Below are positions 33,654 through 43,193 of a stretch of 54,602 nucleotides of DNA, in pieces (positions within the stretch are counted from its first letter, which is position 1; each line of letters starts with the position of its first letter). Both the position numbers and the translations under genes were made by a program. The notes under the pieces are model-generated. The model was not told the origin of the DNA. It saw only the letters and a list, made by a program, of their open reading frames with translations, and searched no databases. The stretch is from Micromonospora acroterricola (lineage in GTDB: Bacteria > Actinomycetota > Actinomycetes > Mycobacteriales > Micromonosporaceae), in the NCBI RefSeq assembly GCF_003172955.1, contig NZ_QGKR01000138.1, positions 1-54,602 on the forward strand, given 5' to 3'.

Positions 33654-34546
33654 CAACGGCCACCCTGACCGCGCCGACCGGCCGGGACTTCGGCACCGGC
33701 CTGCTGGTCACCGCGGTACGCCCCGAGCCCGCTGGTGGATACCGGTGGCGGCGGGCACCCGGGCCGCTGGCGCCCGCGCCGTTCGCGCCGGCCGGCGCCG
33801 AGCTGCGCCGGCTCCTCGCGGCACGACCGGCCGCGACGTCGGTGCGCTGGGCCGTGGGTGAGCCCGACGACGACGGGCGGACCTATCTCGTACGGGGTGC
33901 GACCTCGGTGGCCGCCGCCCTGTTGGGCGGCGGCCCCGACCCGGCGCTGGCGCCCCTGGTGCACGGGCTCGGCCAGGCGCTGCACGAGCTGCACGAGCAA
34001 CCGCTCCCGCCGGACGTCGCGGCGGGGCGGGCGCCGCGCGGGCTGGTCCGCTTCACCCGCTGGCTCGACGGGCGATCACCGCACCCGCGCAGCGCGTACG
34101 CCGAATCCCTGCTGCGCTCCCGGCTCGGCGCCGCGGCCCTGGCCCGGGTGCGGGAGCACACCGCCCGGATCGCCGCCGCCGACGAGCGCGTCCTGTGCCA
34201 CGGAGCGCCCGGTCTGGGTTCGCTGATCCCGGCGGAGGGGGAGGAGGCGGGCGCCGACGCGCTCATCGGCGAGGACGTGTGCGCCGCGCCCTGGTACTAC
34301 GACCTCGGCTGGGTCCTCGGTGAGCTCGTCGAGCTGCAGTGGTACCTGGGCGGCGACCGGCCGGCGTGGCAGCGGTTGACCAACGCCCTGCTCGACGGTT
34401 ACGGACGCGACCTCGACGACCGGTGGCGCGAGACCGTCGCCTTCCGGGTGCTGCTGCACGTGCACGACTACACGACCTATGTCGGCTGGGAGCCGAAGGT
34501 CTTCGAGAAGTACACCGGATTCGCCCGGCACCTGCTGTCCCCCTGA
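33650..34546 (+). CDS. Degenerate kinase-fold (APH-like) protein of the lanthipeptide cluster
   Basis: 298 aa, ATGA-coupled to the decarboxylase gene. The C-terminal half aligns by eye to the APH C-lobe: CHGAPGLGSLIP in the catalytic-loop position (H184-G-A186, with Ala where the catalytic Asp should be) and GEDVCAAPWYYDLGWVLGEL in the metal-loop position. So it is probably not an active kinase. Class V clusters have a third conserved protein besides LanK and LanY (LxmX in lexapeptide, recalled); this could be its counterpart, acting as pseudokinase or leader-binding protein. Function unproven. Confidence 0.65.
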   Translation: MTTATLTAPTGRDFGTGLLVTAVRPEPAGGYRWRRAPGPLAPAPFAPAGAELRRLLAARPAATSVRWAVGEPDDDGRTYLVRGATSVAAALLGGGPDPALAPLVHGLGQALHELHEQPLPPDVAAGRAPRGLVRFTRWLDGRSPHPRSAYAESLLRSRLGAAALARVREHTARIAAADERVLCHGAPGLGSLIPAEGEEAGADALIGEDVCAAPWYYDLGWVLGELVELQWYLGGDRPAWQRLTNALLDGYGRDLDDRWRETVAFRVLLHVHDYTTYVGWEPKVFEKYTGFARHLLSP

Positions 34547-34555
34547 GGAAAACCC

Positions 34556-37198
34556 ATGACTGTCCCGGCTGGGTCGCGACCCGCTCATCCGCTGCACCGG
34601 CGCACGCTGCCGAATGGCCTGCGCGTGGTGCTTCTGCCCGGCTGGCCGGCGCCCCGCTCCGCGGTGAGCGTCCACTACGGCACCGGCTTCCGGGCCGAGT
34701 CGCCCGGTAGCGAGGGGATCGCCCACCTCGTCGAGCACCTCATGTTCAGGGGCAGCGAAAGCCTGCCCGGTGGACGGTTCTACGACGACCTGCATCCGCT
34801 CGGCGGTACGGCCAACGGCACCACGCACGCCGACTACACCGACTACTTCCAGGTGGTCCCCGCCGCGGCGCTGGAACAGGCGCTGTTCCGGGAGGCGGAC
34901 CGGATGCGCGCGCCGCGGTTCACCGACGCCGAGCTGGCGAGCCAGCTCATCGAGGTGGGTCGCGAGATCGAGAGCATGCGGGACAGCCGGCTGTACGGCA
35001 GGCTGCCGTGGCCGGGCCTGCCCGAGGTGATGTTCCGCTCGTTCGCCAACGCCCACGACGGGTACGGCGATGTCGGCACGCTGCGGACGCTGACCGTGGA
35101 CGACTGCGCCGCCTTCTTCGACGCCCACTACGTACCGGCGAACGCGGTTCTCACGATCGTGACCCCGCACGAACCGGCGGCGGTCTGGCCGCTGGTGGAG
35201 CGGCACTTCGCGGGGGTGCCCGCCCGGCCGGCGGACCCGCCGCCGTCGATCGCCGAACCGCCGCCGAGTCAGGACCGTCAGGTCCGTCAGCGGGTCGCCG
35301 GCGCGGCGCAGACCGCGCTGGCGCTCGGACACCGACTGCCCGATCCGCTGCGGGAGCTGCCGGACTACGTGGCGTGCATGGTGCTGGCCTGGCTGACCTC
35401 CCGGTGGCGGCATCCGCGGGTCGGCGTCCGCGCCGGAGCCGGCTGCGGGTTCTTCGGGCCGCTGGACGCGCTGGCACCAGACGTCTTCGTGGTGACCGCG
35501 GTGCTGCCGGACGACCTGACGCCGGACGGCTTCGTCGGCGATCTGGCGGCCGAGTGGACCCGCCTCGGCGACCCGGCGAGGGCCCGGGCCGGAGTGGGAC
35601 GCGCGGCGGCCGAGCTGGCCGGGCAGCACCGCCGGCAGCACGCCCGGCTGGAGGACCGGTGCCGCGCCCTGGGCCGTTTCGAGCTGTTGTTCGGCCGGGC
35701 GGAGCTGGTCGACGACCTGCCCCGCCTGATCGCGGACACCTCGGCCGAGCGGGTGTCCCGGGCCGCCGAGGCACTGGCCGTCGCACCGAGCGCGTTGCTC
35801 GTCGCCGGCCCGCACGGGGGCCCCGACGGGGAGGGCCAGGCCACCCGACGGCCGGACCGTGTGGCCACCCGACGGCCGGACCGTGTGGCCGACCGACGGC
35901 CGGACCGTGTGGCCGACCGGCGTCCGGACCGAGTTCGGCGCACCGCGGCGGAGCTCGGCGCCAGCGCTGGCGGGCCGCGACCCGTGCCCGCGCTGGGCGC
36001 GCCCGTCCCGCCGGCGCTGACCGGGGCGCGGGAGATCAGCCTCGCCAACGGCCTGCGGGTCGTCGCGGTTCCCGACCGCCGGGCCGAGCTCGTGGAGCTG
36101 CGGCTGCGGCTGCCGCTCGGGCCGGACGGCTGGCGCGATCCGCAGCGGGTCGCCGATCTGCTGCGGATCCTCGGCGCGCACACCGACGCGGCCCGGCGCG
36201 TCGCCGGGATGGGCGGTGAGTTGCAGCTGGCGCAGGACGGCCAGTGGGCCGACCTGAGCGCCTGGGCGCCGGTCGCGCTGCTGCCAAAGCTCCTCCAGGT
36301 GGTGGCCGATGTGCTGGTCCCCGGTCCGCTGCCCGCGTGGCGACCCCTGCCGGCGGCCCGGCCGGCGCCGTTCGTACCGCAGCAGCGGATGGACGAGGCG
36401 CTGCGCCGGCACTGGGCCGGCAAGTCCGAGCGACCGCCGGCCGATCCGACCGAGCTGCACCTCCGGGTGCTGCGTCCGCAGCACGCCACGCTGGTCGTGG
36501 TCGGCGCCGCGGACGCCGAGGTGCTCCTCGCCGCGGCCGTCGACGCCCTGGCCGGCTGGTCCGCCGCGCCTCGTGCGGAACCGGCCGCGCCGGACGACTC
36601 CGGACCGCAGGTGCTGCTCCTGCGCGAGGCGGCCGGCGACACCGTCCATCTCACGCTCTCCGGGCGTGAGCCCGAGGCCGGGTCGGCGGAGCCCGCCCGG
36701 TATCTGACCACGGCGCTGCTGGGCGGGCACGCCACCGCCAGGCTGGCCGAGCGGTGTCGCCGGCTGGGGCGCGCCGACGTCATGCTGGCGCGCCGCGACG
36801 TGCTGGCCGGGTACCGGCGGGCCTCCGTACGACTGGCGGTGCCCCGGGACCGGATCGACGAGGCCGTGGCGGGGGTACGCGCGGAGGTGGCGGCGCTGAT
36901 CGCCGAGCCGCCGTCCAAGGAGGAGCTGGCGGCCGTACGCCGGTACTGCTCGGCGCAGTTGCTGTCGGCATTCGACTCGCCGGCGGGGCTGGCGGACGCG
37001 CTGCGGCACACCACGGCGGCGGGGCGCGGGCTGGACTGGGTGGTCCGGCGGCCGGAGCTGCTGCGGACGCCTCGACCCGGGGACCTGTCCGGGGCTGCGC
37101 ACGATCTGTTCGGGGCGTTGAGCCACACCGTCGTGCTGGGCGATCCGCCCGCCGACTTTTCCGCCGACCGACTTGCCGCCATGGAAAGTCGGGCCTAG
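34556..37198 (+). CDS. Single-chain double M16 metallopeptidase, candidate leader peptidase
   Basis: 880 aa, 9 nt after the previous stop. The N-terminal M16B unit starts RTLPNGLRVVLLPGWPAP and has the inverted zinc motif H57-LV-E60-H61, with E137 76 residues later as third ligand. A second M16-like unit begins near residue 490 (ISLANGLRVVAVPDRRAEL) and lacks HxxEH, the usual non-catalytic partner, with a YRRASVRLAV region near the end. The halves are joined by a repeat linker (35843-35938). M16B pairs have been reported as leader proteases of class III lanthipeptides; here catalytic and partner subunits are one chain. Likely removes both leaders after DAPA (inference). Confidence 0.8.
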   Translation: MTVPAGSRPAHPLHRRTLPNGLRVVLLPGWPAPRSAVSVHYGTGFRAESPGSEGIAHLVEHLMFRGSESLPGGRFYDDLHPLGGTANGTTHADYTDYFQVVPAAALEQALFREADRMRAPRFTDAELASQLIEVGREIESMRDSRLYGRLPWPGLPEVMFRSFANAHDGYGDVGTLRTLTVDDCAAFFDAHYVPANAVLTIVTPHEPAAVWPLVERHFAGVPARPADPPPSIAEPPPSQDRQVRQRVAGAAQTALALGHRLPDPLRELPDYVACMVLAWLTSRWRHPRVGVRAGAGCGFFGPLDALAPDVFVVTAVLPDDLTPDGFVGDLAAEWTRLGDPARARAGVGRAAAELAGQHRRQHARLEDRCRALGRFELLFGRAELVDDLPRLIADTSAERVSRAAEALAVAPSALLVAGPHGGPDGEGQATRRPDRVATRRPDRVADRRPDRVADRRPDRVRRTAAELGASAGGPRPVPALGAPVPPALTGAREISLANGLRVVAVPDRRAELVELRLRLPLGPDGWRDPQRVADLLRILGAHTDAARRVAGMGGELQLAQDGQWADLSAWAPVALLPKLLQVVADVLVPGPLPAWRPLPAARPAPFVPQQRMDEALRRHWAGKSERPPADPTELHLRVLRPQHATLVVVGAADAEVLLAAAVDALAGWSAAPRAEPAAPDDSGPQVLLLREAAGDTVHLTLSGREPEAGSAEPARYLTTALLGGHATARLAERCRRLGRADVMLARRDVLAGYRRASVRLAVPRDRIDEAVAGVRAEVAALIAEPPSKEELAAVRRYCSAQLLSAFDSPAGLADALRHTTAAGRGLDWVVRRPELLRTPRPGDLSGAAHDLFGALSHTVVLGDPPADFSADRLAAMESRA
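35843..35938 (+). repeat. Four tandem 24-bp repeats inside the M16 gene
   Basis: Four head-to-tail 24-bp units encode the octapeptide T/D-RRPDRV-A/R (TRRPDRVA twice, then DRRPDRVA and DRRPDRVR). The first two units are identical in DNA; the others diverge gradually. They lie exactly between the two M16 lobes and should form a charged, flexible linker whose length can change by slippage. Confidence 0.9.
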
Positions 37199-37217
37199 AC
37201 TTTCCATTATGGAAACT
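37181..37217. promoter_or_regulatory. Operator-promoter: inverted repeat ATGGAAAGTC and -10 TAGACT
   Basis: ATGGAAAGTC (37181-37190) is mirrored by GACTTTCCAT (37198-37207), and a third half-site ATGGAAACT follows at 37209-37217. The -10 TAGACT (37196-37201) lies between and within the arms, so a bound protein would block transcription. The site overlaps the stop codon of the M16 gene and precedes the membrane protein/regulator pair, suggesting autoregulation. Confidence 0.65.
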
Positions 37218-37226
37218 GGAGGAGCC

Positions 37227-37685
37227 ATGGAGCGGATGAGCCCGCAGGAAGCCCGTCGGACGCTGGCCGAGGTCGCTGGCGGCCGCGAGATCGTTGCCGG
37301 CCGCGCCGTCGCGCCGTGGTGGTACCACCTGGGTATCGGCCTGTCGCTGTTCTGGGCGTTCGCGGCCGTCTCGATCGGCTGGGCGTGGATCCCGTACGGC
37401 GTGATCATCGGTCTGCTGATCGGGCCGCTGCTGTTCAACCTCGCGGCCAACCACGTCACCGGCATCTCCCTGGACCGCTACCACGCGACCCCCGGCGCCC
37501 GCCGGATCAGCGTCCGCGCCGGTATGGCGCTGCCCGTGCTGATCGTGCTCGGGCTCGCCCTCGAGTGGGGGGCCGACCTGCGCGGCGCCATGGCGGCCTG
37601 CGGTGTCGTCATGCTCGTCATCACGGTCGTCGCCGGCCGTCGCATCGACGCGGCGCTGGTGCGGGATCTGGGCCGACAGGCATGA
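37227..37685 (+). CDS. Small membrane protein co-transcribed with a winged-helix regulator
   Basis: 152 aa from ATG 37227 (GGAGGA just upstream); ATG 37209 would give a leaderless, 6-residue longer form. About four TM segments (residues about 34-52, 55-75, 98-115, 120-138). A basic loop has RRISVRAG. No family recognised. The ATGA overlap with the regulator suggests a regulator/membrane-partner pair, perhaps sensing the envelope or the product, or an immunity protein (inference). Confidence 0.65.
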   Translation: MERMSPQEARRTLAEVAGGREIVAGRAVAPWWYHLGIGLSLFWAFAAVSIGWAWIPYGVIIGLLIGPLLFNLAANHVTGISLDRYHATPGARRISVRAGMALPVLIVLGLALEWGADLRGAMAACGVVMLVITVVAGRRIDAALVRDLGRQA

Positions 37686-37993
37686 GGGACGGCTTCGACG
37701 AGGTGATCCACCCGCTCAACCGGCTCCAGATCTGCGCCATGCTCAGCCGGGTCGAGTCGCTGTCGTTCTCGACCATCCGCGACGCCCTCGCGGTCAGCGA
37801 CTCGGTGCTCAGCAAGCAGCTCAAAGTGTTGCAGGAAGCCGGTTACGTGACCCTGCGCAAGGAGTCATTCAATTCTCGAATCCACGCTTGGGTGGCGCTC
37901 ACCCCGCTCGGTAGAACTGTCTTCACCGCGCACATGGCCGAGCTTCGCCGAGTCGCCGACGACGTAGTGACCGACGGCCGCCCCCGCCCGTAG
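37682..37993 (+). CDS. Winged-helix transcriptional regulator (MarR/ArsR-like)
   Basis: 103 aa. The DNA-binding domain covers nearly the whole protein: HPLNRLQICAMLSRVESLSF, then recognition-helix region VSDSVLSKQLKVLQEAGYV and wing VTLRKESFNSRIHAWVALT. No ligand-binding domain. Probably binds the ATGGAAAGTC inverted repeat upstream of its own operon. Translationally coupled (ATGA) to the membrane protein gene. Confidence 0.8.
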   Translation: MRDGFDEVIHPLNRLQICAMLSRVESLSFSTIRDALAVSDSVLSKQLKVLQEAGYVTLRKESFNSRIHAWVALTPLGRTVFTAHMAELRRVADDVVTDGRPRP

Positions 37994-38045
37994 CGACCTG
38001 ATCGCTCGCACCGGCGGCGGCCCACCTCGAATTGGGGGAACAACT

Positions 38046-39193
38046 GTGGCGCAAGCCCACCCGCCGCCCGGAGCGCACATCGCCTTCATGTCCGTGCCGC
38101 TGCACGGCCACGTGAACCCCATGCTCGGCGTGGTGGCGGAGCTCGCCGGCCGGGGGCACCGCGTCACCTTCGCCACCGCACCGGACTTCGGTCCGCTCGT
38201 CGAGGAGGCGGGCGCCACCCTGGTGCCGTACACCTCGACCTTCCCGTCGGCCGACGCCCCGGGTCGCGGTTGGCTCGCCACCGACGACGACGGCCGGCAG
38301 GCCGCGGCGGTCTTCGCCCGCGAACGTGACGCCGCGCTGCCACAGGTCGCGGCGGCGTACGCCGGCGACCGCCCGGACCTGATCGTGTACGACACGGTCA
38401 CCGCCCACGCGCCGCTGCTCGCGCGGCACTGGCGGGTGCCCGAGGTGCAGTTCTCGCCGACCCACGTCTTCTACCGGGGGAGCGAGGAGCAGATCGGCGC
38501 CCCCGTCCGGGTCGCTCCCGACGTCAAGCCGTGCGTGGTGGCGATGCCGCGATCGTTGCAGGTCAACGCGGCGCAGGTCGACGACGCGTACCGCTTCGTC
38601 GGCCCCGTCCCGTGGCGGCGACGCGCCGACGGTGACTGGACCGCCCCGCCGGGCCGCCCGGTGGCCCTGGTCTCGCTCGGCACCACGTACAACACCCGGC
38701 CCGGCGCCTTCGCCGAGTGCGCGGCGGCGTTGGCCGGCGACGGGTGGCACGTGGTGATCGCCACCGGAAACACCCTCGACCCCGCCGCGCTGGGCGACCT
38801 GCCGACCGGCGTCGAGGTCCACCGCTGGGTGCCGCAGGTGCGGGTGTTGGAACAGGCCGGCGTCTTCGTGACCGCCGGCGGCACCGGGAGCGTCCTCGAA
38901 GGACTGACCCAGGGCGTGCCGCTGGTGGTGGTCCCGCAGGGGGTCGAGCAGTTCGTCACCGCCGCCCGGATCGACGCCCTGGGCCTCGGCCGGGTCATCC
39001 CGCCGCGGGCCTTCGACGCCGGTGCCGTGCGGGCCGCGGTACGGGCGATCACGACCAGCGCCCAGGCCCGCGTACGGCTCGACGAGATGCGGGCCGAGAT
39101 CGCCGCCGCGGGTGGTGCCCGCGCGGCCGCCGACCACATCGAGCTGCACCTGCCCCCGGCCGGTGCGAACCCCGTTCAGAAAGGACGCGCGGC

Positions 39194-39197
<4 letters not shown>
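38046..39197 (+). CDS. MGT-type (GT1) glycosyltransferase
   Basis: 383 aa from GTG 38046 with GGGGGAA upstream. N-terminal acceptor domain starts HIAFMSVPLHGHVNPMLGVV; the C-terminal nucleotide-sugar domain has RWVPQVRVLEQAGVFVTAGG and the donor loop TGSVLEGLTQGVPLVVVPQG. Typical of macrolide/natural-product glycosyltransferases. Cacaoidin is an O-glycosylated class V lanthipeptide, so attachment of a sugar to a core Tyr or other hydroxyl is plausible; self-resistance glycosylation is the alternative. ATGA-coupled to an ABC transporter, which also suits a resistance role. Confidence 0.82.
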
Positions 39198-40113
<916 letters not shown>

Positions 40114-40117
<4 letters not shown>

Positions 40118-40968
40118 ACGTGACGGGAAACGCCGTACGGCAGGGCCTGAGCCGGGGCGGCACCGAACTGCGCCAGGTGCTCAGCAACGGCCAGGACCTC
40201 GGCAGCAACCTGGTGTGGCTGATCGGCCTGCTGGCACCGATCTACTTCCTGCGCGACAACATGCTCGCCGGCACCGACGTGTCGGTGGCAGCCTTCGTCC
40301 TGCCCAGCCTGCTCAGCATGTGCATCGGCTTCAACGGCCTGCTCAACCTGGCGCAGCAACTCGTGGTCGAGCGCGAGGACGGGACACTGCTGCGCCTCAA
40401 GGCGCTGCCGCACGGGATGGTGTCGTACCTGATCGGCAAGGTGCTGCTGGTCGCCGGCATGGTCCTGGTGGCCTGGGTCGCGGTGCTCGGCGCCGGTGCG
40501 CTGCTGGTCGACGGTCTGCATCTCGGCGAGGCCCGGCGGTGGCTCACCCTGCTCTGGCTGCTGCCGCTGGGCCTGCTGGCGATGCTGCCCCTCGGCGCGG
40601 TCTTCGGCTCGCTGATCGAGAGCCCGCGCAGCATCGGTCTGGTCATGCTGCCGGTCTTCGCCCTCGCCACCGTCTCCGGCATCTTCCACCCGATCGCCGG
40701 CTTCCCGACCTGGTTGCAGATCGTCGCGCAGGCCTTCCCCCTGTACTGGCTGGGCCTGGCGGCCCGGTCCGCGCTGCTGCCGGAGAGCGCCCTCGCCGCC
40801 GAGATCGGCGAATCGTGGCGGCACTGGGAGACCGTTGTAGCGCTGGGGGGGTGGGCGGTGCTGGGCATGCTCGCCGCGCCGGTGGTGCTGCGCCTCATGG
40901 CCCGCCGCGAGTCGGGCTCCACGATGGCCGCCCGCCGCGACCGCGCCCTGCGCCGCCGCGCCGCCTGA
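40114..40968 (+). CDS. ABC-2 type transporter permease
   Basis: 284 aa. Six hydrophobic segments, the first at about residues 29-46 and the last near 245-262. The central region has LLNLAQQLVVEREDGTLLRLK, the usual cytoplasmic loop of ABC-2 permeases, and GSLIESPRSIGLVMLPVFAL. Basic C-terminus ARRDRALRRRAA. Coupled to the ATPase gene upstream. Confidence 0.9.
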
Positions 40969-41025
40969 ACCTGACCCGCCCGCAGCTGTTCGATGTACGT
41001 CCGTTCCAACCCGAGGAGAGAGCTC

Positions 41026-41661
41026 ATGTCCCGACTGGCCGAAGACCTTGTCCTGCTGCTGCTCGATGACGAAAGCGGGCGCAGCACCGTCGACCTGGGC
41101 CGCCGGTACCGCGCGGTCGGCAGTGCCGTGCTGCTCGACCTGGTGCGGGCCGGTCGGATCTCGATCCCCGCGTCCGACGACGCCCGGGAGGCGCGGGTCG
41201 TGGTCTCCGACAGCACCCCGACCGGCGACCCAGCCCTGGACACCGCGCTGGCGAAGCTGGGGGACAAGCCGATGAAGGTCGGCTGGGCCGCCGAGAACCT
41301 CGGCCACGACTGCTGGCAGCCGCTGCTCGAGCTGCTCACCGCCGACGGCGCGATCCGGATCGAGGAGAACCGGGTGCTCGGTCTGGTGAAGACCCGGAGC
41401 TGGCCGACCGCGGACGGTGCGCGAGAGCGGGAGATCCGGGCCGGGATCGAGGCCGCCCTCAACGGGGCCCAGCCCGACGAGGAGACCGCTGTGCTGATCA
41501 CGATCCTGCACGGCATCGGCGCGGTCCCCGGTGCCCGGGACGAGGCGACCCGGGCGCGGGCCGCCGAGATCGCCCGGACCGGCTGGGCGTCCGGGCCGCT
41601 GCGGGACGCCTTCCACGGACTGGACACGGCGCAGCTCCTGATCCTGTTCGCCGCGAGCTGA
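41026..41661 (+). CDS. GPP34 (GOLPH3-like) family protein
   Basis: 211 aa from ATG 41026 with GAGGAGAG upstream. Pattern typical of actinobacterial GPP34 proteins: MSRLAEDLVLLLLDDESGR, VGSAVLLDLVRAGRI, RVVVSDSTPTGDPALD, LGLVKTRSWPTADG and an all-helical body ending DTAQLLILFAAS. Family knowledge: GOLPH3 proteins bind phosphoinositides in eukaryotes; bacterial roles are unclear, though homologues often accompany secondary-metabolite genes. Sits between exporter and glycosyltransferase genes. Confidence 0.82.
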   Translation: MSRLAEDLVLLLLDDESGRSTVDLGRRYRAVGSAVLLDLVRAGRISIPASDDAREARVVVSDSTPTGDPALDTALAKLGDKPMKVGWAAENLGHDCWQPLLELLTADGAIRIEENRVLGLVKTRSWPTADGAREREIRAGIEAALNGAQPDEETAVLITILHGIGAVPGARDEATRARAAEIARTGWASGPLRDAFHGLDTAQLLILFAAS

Positions 41662-41666
41662 CCGCC

Positions 41667-42875
41667 GTGCCACCCGCCGACCTGGTCCTCGTCGTCGACC
41701 ACCAGCTGCCCACCCCGGACCGCGACTCCGGCTCGCTACGCCTGCACCGCATCATCGAGGAGCTGCTCGCCCTCGGGCGTCAGGTGCTCTTCTTCCCGGA
41801 GAACGGCAGGGCCGAGCGGCCGTACGCGGACCGGTTGCGCGCCGCCGGCGTCGGTGTCATCACCGATCGGGCGCAGCAGACCCGGTTCCTTTCCGACGAG
41901 GGGCACCGGGTCGGCCTGGCGCTGCTCTGCCGCCCCGGGCCCGCGGTGCAGATGCTGGCCCGGGTGCGGGACGCCGCGCCGGGCTGCCTCGTCGCGTACG
42001 ACACGGTCGATGTGCACTTTCGTCGGCTCGAACGGCAGGCGGCGCTGGCCGCCGCGCAGGGCAGCGCGGACCGGTACGTGTTGCGGGCTCGAGCCGACAG
42101 CATGCGCGCGGTGGAGCTGCTGCTGGCCCGTGAGTGCGATGTGACGCTCGTGGTCTCCGACGAGGAGCGCCGGCTGCTGGGGGAGCTGGTGCCCGACGCG
42201 TGGATCGAGGTGCTGTCGAACATCCACCGGCCCGCGCGCACCACGCTCGAGCGCGGGTCGGCGCCAAGGGTGCTGTTTGTCGGCAACTATCTGCACGAGC
42301 CGAACGTCGACGCGGCACGCTGGCTGTGTACCGAGATCATGCCGCTGGTCTGGGCCGAGATGCCGGGCGCGACGGTGGATCTGGTCGGCGACGCGGCCCC
42401 GCCCGCGGTCACGGACCTGGCCGGTGACCGGGTGACGGTGCACGGCTGGGTGCCCGAACTGGAGCCGTTGTACCGGCGCGCCCGGGTGGCGGTCGCCCCG
42501 CTGCGCTACGGCGCCGGGGTGAAGGGCAAGGTCGGCGAGGCGGTGGAGTACGGGGTCCCGGTAGTGGGCACGCCGATCGCCTTCGAGGGCATGGGCCTGG
42601 CGGCCGGCACCGATGTCCTGGCCGGGGAGACCGCCGCGGAGCTGGCCGGCCAGCTGGTCCGGCTGCTTCGGGACGACGAGCTCGCCGCGCGGCTCGTCAC
42701 GACGGCCGGAGCGGGTCTGGCGGCCCGGTTCGACGCCCGGGTGGCCCGGACGGTCCTGGACCGGTTGCTGTGCAGCGCACCGGCTGGCACCCCGTTCCAC
42801 CAGGATCCCGCGCACGGCGCCGATTCAAAATTTTTAATACCGACTTGTCGGACTGAGTCCGTTTCGGTGAGATAG
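41667..42875 (+). CDS. GT4-type glycosyltransferase
   Basis: 402 aa from GTG 41667, 5 nt after the previous stop. The GT-B fold C-terminal half is clear: PRVLFVGNYLHEPNVDAARW, DRVTVHGWVPELEPLYRRA, then VAPLRYGAGVKGKVGEAVEY with the following PVVGTP. The N-terminal half has YDTVDVHFRRLERQAALA. Usually transfers sugars in polysaccharide or natural-product assembly. A second glycosyltransferase at the edge of the cluster suggests a disaccharide, as in cacaoidin (inference). The last 15 codons run through AT-rich DNA that may contain regulatory sites. Confidence 0.8.
   Translation: MPPADLVLVVDHQLPTPDRDSGSLRLHRIIEELLALGRQVLFFPENGRAERPYADRLRAAGVGVITDRAQQTRFLSDEGHRVGLALLCRPGPAVQMLARVRDAAPGCLVAYDTVDVHFRRLERQAALAAAQGSADRYVLRARADSMRAVELLLARECDVTLVVSDEERRLLGELVPDAWIEVLSNIHRPARTTLERGSAPRVLFVGNYLHEPNVDAARWLCTEIMPLVWAEMPGATVDLVGDAAPPAVTDLAGDRVTVHGWVPELEPLYRRARVAVAPLRYGAGVKGKVGEAVEYGVPVVGTPIAFEGMGLAAGTDVLAGETAAELAGQLVRLLRDDELAARLVTTAGAGLAARFDARVARTVLDRLLCSAPAGTPFHQDPAHGADSKFLIPTCRTESVSVR
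42847..42866 (+). promoter_or_regulatory. Motif GTCGGnnnGAGTCCGTTTCG, copy 1
   Basis: A 20-bp site at the end of the glycosyltransferase gene, 17/20 identical to 44827-44846. Contains the dyad CGGACT-G-AGTCCG. The copies flank the XRE regulator gene, making it a candidate binding site for that protein. Confidence 0.4.
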
Positions 42876-43193
42876 AGGGAGCAGGCGCGACCCGCCGGAG
42901 GTGCCCCGCCGGACCTCGGGCAGGTCGCCGGAACCGGTCATATGCCTGGAGGCATCGTTCGAGTCATAGCCTCCGGGCCGTGGCAGGTCCCGGCCCCCGC
43001 GAGCACCTTCCCCCGGGGTTGCTCGCGGGGGCGTTCGCCGTCCCCGGTACTCGTGCACCCTTATGGTCCCGACAAAATGCAGCGCGAATCATATCGGCGG
43101 AGCCGGTGCGTCGGCGTGCGCGGCGTATTCTGCTCCCTGGTCCGTCACCGGACCGCGTCGAATTGGATACGGAAAGGCACACGAGGTAGTCGC
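42876..43193. other. Intergenic region upstream of the XRE regulator
   Basis: About 318 bp without a gene. Contains the hairpin at 42994-43031 and, further on, AT-richer DNA around AAAATGCAGCGCGAATCATAT (43073-43093). A GAGGTAG site precedes the ATG at 43194. No firm -35/-10 pair. Confidence 0.4.
42994..43031. terminator. Terminator of the glycosyltransferase operon
   Basis: Perfect 12-bp stem CCCCCGCGAGCA (42994-43005) with 43020-43031, loop 14 nt. Lies about 120 bp after the stop. Confidence 0.7.

Noticed and set aside
35843..35938. Short repeats considered as CRISPR
   Set aside because: Head-to-tail without spacers, in frame inside a gene, and encode an octapeptide.
34076..37465. 1129-codon open frame antisense to the M16 gene
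   Set aside because: Shadow of the plus-strand gene; its repeat region only mirrors the 24-bp tandem repeats.
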